From assembly GCA_026724425.1 (NCBI GenBank), contig JAIUCV010000395.1:248001-312000 (forward strand): 64,000 nucleotides of DNA, in the 5' to 3' direction. This DNA comes from Erythrophleum ivorense (lineage: Eukaryota; Streptophyta; Magnoliopsida; Fabales; Fabaceae). The position numbers and the translations under genes are program-made. The notes below the pieces were generated by a model that saw nothing but the letters and a program-made list of their open reading frames with translations, was not told the DNA's origin and made no database searches. Numbering within the stretch: position 1 is the first letter of the stretch; each line of letters begins with the position of its first letter. Shown here in pieces: positions 63,825 to 64,000 of this stretch.

Positions 63825-64000
63825 TGATAGGAGCAGGAAGATGATTGTTTCTTATAAAATATACTTCAAGATAAGTTGTGTTTTGAGTAAATATTTTGAA
63901 AATGACTTTTTGGAATTTCTTTTTTTTAATAGTCTCTCTTAAACCTAATTTACACACATATATATATTTTGTGTTTTCAGTAAATGTGAAAACAGAATTA
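63825..64000 (+). repeat. Direct repeat, right copy, cut by window end
   Basis: Second copy of 59951-60133, 3874 bp downstream in the same orientation, still matching at the last base of the window. Confidence 0.8.

Overview
The window is nuclear DNA of a flowering plant, most likely a eudicot, though the species cannot be read from it. The evidence is GT-AG introns of 85 bp to 8.4 kb, AT-rich spacers, LTR, TRIM, SINE and MITE insertions, an endogenous plant pararetrovirus, and three recognisable plant gene families. No prokaryotic features, rRNA genes, intact tRNA genes or CRISPR arrays were seen.

Layout. 1-7337 holds two long, same-family solo-LTR-like elements; the second is complete, with a perfect 5-bp target duplication. 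7343-14911 is gene-free repeat debris with local tandem duplications and a Mutator-like MITE whose empty site survives in a neighbouring paralogous repeat. 14912-33701 (+) is one nine-exon F-box/WD40 gene spread over 18.8 kb. Its CDS is only 1335 nt; its introns hold a TRIM-like pair of repeats, a SINE-like unit, a TRIM, a solo LTR, and a 6.5-kb block with inverted ends enclosing a decayed, rearranged caulimovirid (petuvirus-like) sequence. 35855-36481 (+) is an intronless NAA10 N-terminal acetyltransferase gene with a long histidine-rich tail, a telo-box upstream and a tandemly duplicated 3' flank. 39418-43572 (-) and 49527-54007 (-) are tandem amidase paralogues with identical intron phases. 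The proximal copy has an in-frame stop in exon 3; the distal copy is open throughout but lacks nine residues in exon 1. 54008-64000 is AT-rich, with no gene I can support; a direct repeat 3.87 kb apart closes the window.

How the genes relate. They are unrelated housekeeping or metabolic genes, not a cluster or operon. The F-box/WD40 protein would be an SCF ubiquitin-ligase substrate adaptor. NAA10 would be the catalytic subunit of the co-translational NatA complex. The amidases are secretory-pathway candidates of the amidase-signature family with unknown substrate. The most informative biology is genome evolution: intron growth by nested insertion, viral fossilisation inside a host intron, and loss of one amidase duplicate. 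I found no convincing undescribed multi-gene system.
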